Below are positions 61,301-64,000 of a DNA stretch of 64,000 bases, piece after piece. The translations under genes were made by a program, and so were the position numbers. Numbering within the stretch: the stretch's first letter is position 1; each line of letters starts with the position of its first letter. This stretch comes from Xenorhabdus mauleonii (GTDB lineage Bacteria; Pseudomonadota; Gammaproteobacteria; Enterobacterales; Enterobacteriaceae), in the NCBI RefSeq assembly GCF_900113945.1, contig NZ_FORG01000002.1:62001-126000 (forward strand), given 5' to 3'. The notes under the pieces were generated by a model, which made no database searches, had not been told where the DNA came from, and saw only the letters and a list, made by a program, of their open reading frames with translations.

Positions 61301-64000
61301 TCAAAGCGCCATCGTCACCTACGGTTATGATGCGCCGGTAAGTCCGGCAGAAATTGCCTTGGCCCAGAGCTGGCAAGCGCTACTGGGACTGGAAAATGTG
61401 AGTCGCCATGATCACTTTTTCGAACTGGGCGGGCATTCTTTGGTGGCCGTCCGACTGACTGAGCAGTTGTACCATTTGGGGTGGCGACTTGATATCCATT
61501 CGGTGTTCGCGGCACCATTATTGGCGGAAATGGCCAAATCGATGGTTATTGTTCAGGACGGCACAACCTCATTTACCGTGCCTCCCAATCTTATTCCTGC
61601 CAATTGCACAGCAATTACCCCAGACATGCTGACTCTGATCTCTCTGACACAAAATGAGATAGATGCCATCACCGCGACGGTTCCCGGTGGGGCTGCCAAT
61701 ATTCAGGATATCTACCCACTCGCGCCATTACAGGAAGGCATACTGTTCCATTATTTACTGCAAACACAAGGGGATACTTACCTCCTGCGCACTCTGTTTG
61801 CTTTTGACACTCGCAAACGCCTTGACGATTTTCTGGCAGCCTTGCAACAGGTCATCAACCGCCATGATATTCTGCGTACAGGCATATGCTGGCAAGGATT
61901 GACACATCCGGTACAGGTCGTGTGGCGTCAGGCATTCCTGCCCATCAATCAATTTATTCCGGATAGCAAAGAAGATGTGTTATCTCAATTGCTGCTACAT
62001 ACCGATCCTATCCGGCACCGTGTCGATGTGAGCCAAGCCCCGCTTTTTTCCGCTGATATCGCCTATGAACTCCATCAGGATGAATGGTTGCTTTCCCTGA
62101 GTTTCCATCATTTAGTCAGTGATCACATGACACTGGAACTTATCATCACTGAAATCAACCAACAACTGCATTCCCGTGCCAGACACCATCATGCTCACGC
62201 TGAGAATTCACCTGAGGCGCTTTTTTTATCTGAGGCATTGCCTTACCGAAACTTTGTCGCCCAATCCCTGAGTGTGCCGGCAGAAATACACGAAGCCTAT
62301 TTTCGTGAAGAGCTGGCCGACGTAGAAATTTCAACAGCGCCTTTCGGTGTACTGGGTGTACTGGATGTGCACAGCGGGGGCAGGCAGGTAACGGAAGCCT
62401 CACGGTTCATGGAGCCTGCACTGGCCAATGTGATCCGGGAGCAGGCCCGTCGTCAGGGGATCAGTCCCACCGTTCTGTTTCATGTGGCGTGGGCACAAGT
62501 GCTGGCACATACCAGTGGGCAAAATGACGTGGTTTTCGGCACGGTATTGTTGGGCCGAATGCAGGGAAATGCCGGTATAGAAAAAATCATGGGGCTATTT
62601 ATCAATACGCTTCCCGTGCGGATACCATTGGCAGGAAATAGCGTGCAAGAGATCCTGCAAGCCACCCACCATCGACTGATAAAATTACTGGAACATGAAC
62701 AGGCGCCACTGGTGCTGGCACAACGTTGCAGCAGTGTGCCGCCTTCCCAACCTCTTTTCAGTTCACTGCTCAATTATCGCCATACCACACCGGGCGCAAT
62801 CCATACCCCACTAGAAGGCGTCCGCTTGCTGGAAGTACGGGAAAGAACTAACTACCCCATCATGCTGTGCGTAGATGATTTAGGTGAAGACTTCAGCTTA
62901 ATTGCCCAAGCGGTATCCGGCATTGATGCAAAACGCTTAATCGATTATATGATCACCGCCCTGACCGGATTGGTAACAGCATTGGATAGCGAGCCACAAA
63001 AACCAATCCTGAATATTTCTATCCTGCCCGCTACCGAGCGCCGACAGTTGCTGGTCGATTTCAATGCCACACAGACTGATTTCCCGCACGATGCTTTAAT
63101 CCATCAATTAGTTGAGGCACAAGTGGCTCGAACCCCCAATGCCACTGCGCTAGTCTATGGCAAACAATTTTTCAGCTATGATGAACTGAACCAGCGGGCT
63201 AACCGTCTGGCCCATCATTTGGTTGCACAAGGCATGCATCCCGATGAACGGGTGGCAATTTGTGTTGAGCGCAATCTGGAAATGGTAGTAGGGCTGCTTG
63301 CCATCCTTAAGGCAGGAGGAGCTTACGTCCCGCTCGACTTTACTTATCCGGCCGAGCGACTGGCATATATGCTGGAAGATTCAGCCCCCGTTATTGTTCT
63401 TACACAAGCATCGCTAGCTGGCAAACTGACGCACCATGTGCCTACAGTGCTCATTGATAACTTCTTCGCAGATAGAGAATCCCCCATTGAGCCACAATCA
63501 AAAAATAATCCGGATGCCAAAAGACTGGGATTGACATCCCATCATCTGGCTTATGTGATTTACACTTCCGGCTCCACCGGATTGCCTAAAGGAGTCGCCA
63601 TTACTCATCGCAATACCGTCAATTTCCTCACTTGGGCACAACGGACATTCGACCAGAAAGCGTTGGCACATACCCTTTTTGCCACTTCCTTCAGTTTTGA
63701 TCTGGCTGTATATGAATGCTTCGCCCCGCTCATTTCTGGCGGCACGGTGCATATTGTTTCCGATGCGTTGTCATTAATCGCAGCAGAACGCCCTTCAACA
63801 GAGGCATTGGCCGAAAAAAGCGGCTCCATAAGCCTCATAAATACAGTGCCATCCGCCATTGCGCAATTGCTGGAAACTGATGCTATTCCACCCACTGTCC
63901 GGGCCGTCAATTTGGCCGGCGAAGCATTGAGGCCCCATATCGTTGAACAATTGTTCACAAATTCGTCCGTGCAACATGTATGCAATCTATATGGCCCTTC
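58335..64000 (+). CDS. Non-ribosomal peptide synthetase 2, N-terminal part (starter C-A-T-C/E-A...)
   Basis: An open frame of 1,888 codons continues past the window edge with no stop. Domains in order: a complete starter-type C domain (1-475) with the active site HHLINDG at His155-Gly161; A1 (about 480-985, YTSGSTG and GKLDR present, by-eye code DVWFIGGIC); carrier Ser1035 (FFELGGHSL); dual C/E (about 1085-1560, HYLLQTQGD at 1139 and HHLVSDH at 1258); and A2 (from about 1580, code begins DLYNNAL, the same as A3 of NRPS 1). An N-terminal C domain means the first residue is probably N-acylated, and the dual C/E makes it D. The start has AAGGAG nine bases upstream. The rear half of its starter C domain aligns with the truncated N-terminus of NRPS 1. 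Confidence 0.93.
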   Translation, partial: MSSNHNRASEISQAIDNGASPSCHASPLSTIQQAIWLEQAIHPDSSNYNIGFFICIEGKLNEALFARAFEKAVHYHDALRLQFTDIHGLPSQKIVDTLPASIVIRDFSSYPDAKAQIKQHIDASFIRQFHLNGALWRTELLRVSQTCRYWQFCCHHLINDGTGLFTLLNNVINAYNCLMKDEPLNWNAFSYLDFVQNERTYLDSQAYSQDLQFWLQRFENPPSPLLYPVHADKTARQGKAENIFWRLDQTMAQRIETIFARQGLPFLYFMYAVIACYFVRTTGTDEIVIGIPVHNRKNARQKRTLGVFVSVIPIRVTVSPEDTLRDVMQKAEAEFNQSYKHQRVPMAEVSRKTHIKQKTGRANLFDIALSIELFNADLHIEGEDAQVKYFELYRGIPPYPLAISVKQYALGLGDDNPPIAIEFNFSTDYLSVEEIAALQSRLAVLLDAALASPDTPIADLPILPEDERQKVLVDFRAPQIDFPQNAVIHQLFETQVKSTPDAIAVVFEDQSLSYDALNRCANRLAHQLIALGVRPDDRVAICAERSLDIVIGLLGILKAGGAYVPLDPTYPAERLAYMLNDSAPVALLIQPATAKMLDNQLSISHIPAIMLEGGKPDNKNQPALDEKSAENPDSQALGLTSHNLAYVIYTSGSTGQPKGVMVEHYGLCNLITTQQKILSLTPGSRLLQFVSNSFDVYIWECCMALLAGSQLYLAKRADILPGATLSHYLETHAITHVFLSPTVLAAMDSIPDTVQVLITGSEVCPLIQVKRWAHGRQMFNGYGPTETTICVTLYQCNDQDKNAPPIGRPIANTQIYILDTNGQPVPIGSTGEIYIGGVGVTRGYLNLPELTQSVFLPDPFSIATGARMYKTGDLARWLPDGNIEYISRNDFQIKLRGYRIELGEIENHLTQCQGVREAVVIDRKDNTGQKRLVAYLLAKPDTKLVPTQLRQQLTQKLADYMIPSAFVTLDTFPQTPNGKLDRQALPEPDQSAIVTYGYDAPVSPAEIALAQSWQALLGLENVSRHDHFFELGGHSLVAVRLTEQLYHLGWRLDIHSVFAAPLLAEMAKSMVIVQDGTTSFTVPPNLIPANCTAITPDMLTLISLTQNEIDAITATVPGGAANIQDIYPLAPLQEGILFHYLLQTQGDTYLLRTLFAFDTRKRLDDFLAALQQVINRHDILRTGICWQGLTHPVQVVWRQAFLPINQFIPDSKEDVLSQLLLHTDPIRHRVDVSQAPLFSADIAYELHQDEWLLSLSFHHLVSDHMTLELIITEINQQLHSRARHHHAHAENSPEALFLSEALPYRNFVAQSLSVPAEIHEAYFREELADVEISTAPFGVLGVLDVHSGGRQVTEASRFMEPALANVIREQARRQGISPTVLFHVAWAQVLAHTSGQNDVVFGTVLLGRMQGNAGIEKIMGLFINTLPVRIPLAGNSVQEILQATHHRLIKLLEHEQAPLVLAQRCSSVPPSQPLFSSLLNYRHTTPGAIHTPLEGVRLLEVRERTNYPIMLCVDDLGEDFSLIAQAVSGIDAKRLIDYMITALTGLVTALDSEPQKPILNISILPATERRQLLVDFNATQTDFPHDALIHQLVEAQVARTPNATALVYGKQFFSYDELNQRANRLAHHLVAQGMHPDERVAICVERNLEMVVGLLAILKAGGAYVPLDFTYPAERLAYMLEDSAPVIVLTQASLAGKLTHHVPTVLIDNFFADRESPIEPQSKNNPDAKRLGLTSHHLAYVIYTSGSTGLPKGVAITHRNTVNFLTWAQRTFDQKALAHTLFATSFSFDLAVYECFAPLISGGTVHIVSDALSLIAAERPSTEALAEKSGSISLINTVPSAIAQLLETDAIPPTVRAVNLAGEALRPHIVEQLFTNSSVQHVCNLYGP

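Noticed and set aside
1-64000. CRISPR arrays, tRNA and rRNA genes
   Set aside because: No regularly spaced short repeats, cloverleaf or rRNA-like sequence was seen; the NRPS repeats are protein modules.

Overview
The window looks like the chromosome of an entomopathogenic Morganellaceae, most likely Xenorhabdus (Photorhabdus is the alternative). The evidence is the enterobacterial order nuoA-N, lrhA, alaA, yfbR, yfbS, yfbT, yfbU, yfbV, ackA, pta, with proteins very close to E. coli. AT-rich accessory DNA interrupts this order, and giant non-ribosomal peptide synthetase (NRPS) genes with dual condensation/epimerisation domains follow it. The genus is inferred from content and was not tested by a search.

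Layout. 1-3.7 kb: the 5' end of a BCCT-type transporter, a DUF1801 protein, a Bcr/CflA-type MFS exporter, and two broken genes (a rhomboid-like protease and a GNAT acetyltransferase). 3.7-18.9 kb: the complete 13-gene nuo operon for respiratory complex I on the minus strand, with fused nuoCD, a terminator after nuoN and a roughly 130-bp palindromic repeat between nuoB and nuoCD. 19.5-22.6 kb: lrhA (hexA), with an odd acidic repeat tail, and alaA.

22.6-32.4 kb: an AT-rich accessory island that separates alaA from yfbR. It holds a small broken gene, a tandemly duplicated GNAT-like gene whose second copy has decayed, and three large beta-rich proteins without signal peptides. One of these three carries about six W-x3-Y-D-x2-F-P repeats. 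32.4-40.9 kb: the core resumes with yfbR, yfbS, yfbT/hxpA, yfbU, yfbV, ackA and pta, with more copies of the palindromic repeat.

41.3-64.0 kb: a biosynthetic region. NRPS 1 (about 4,704 residues) starts with half a condensation domain, has four complete A-T units, and ends with a dual C/E domain fused to a carrier domain, with no adenylation and no thioesterase domain. A DUF4184 membrane protein and a nitrilase-type hydrolase follow. NRPS 2 begins with an intact starter condensation domain and runs off the window. Whether both synthetases make one product cannot be decided here, but NRPS 2 has the features of a chain initiator and NRPS 1 lacks a release domain.

No rRNA, tRNA or CRISPR array was seen.
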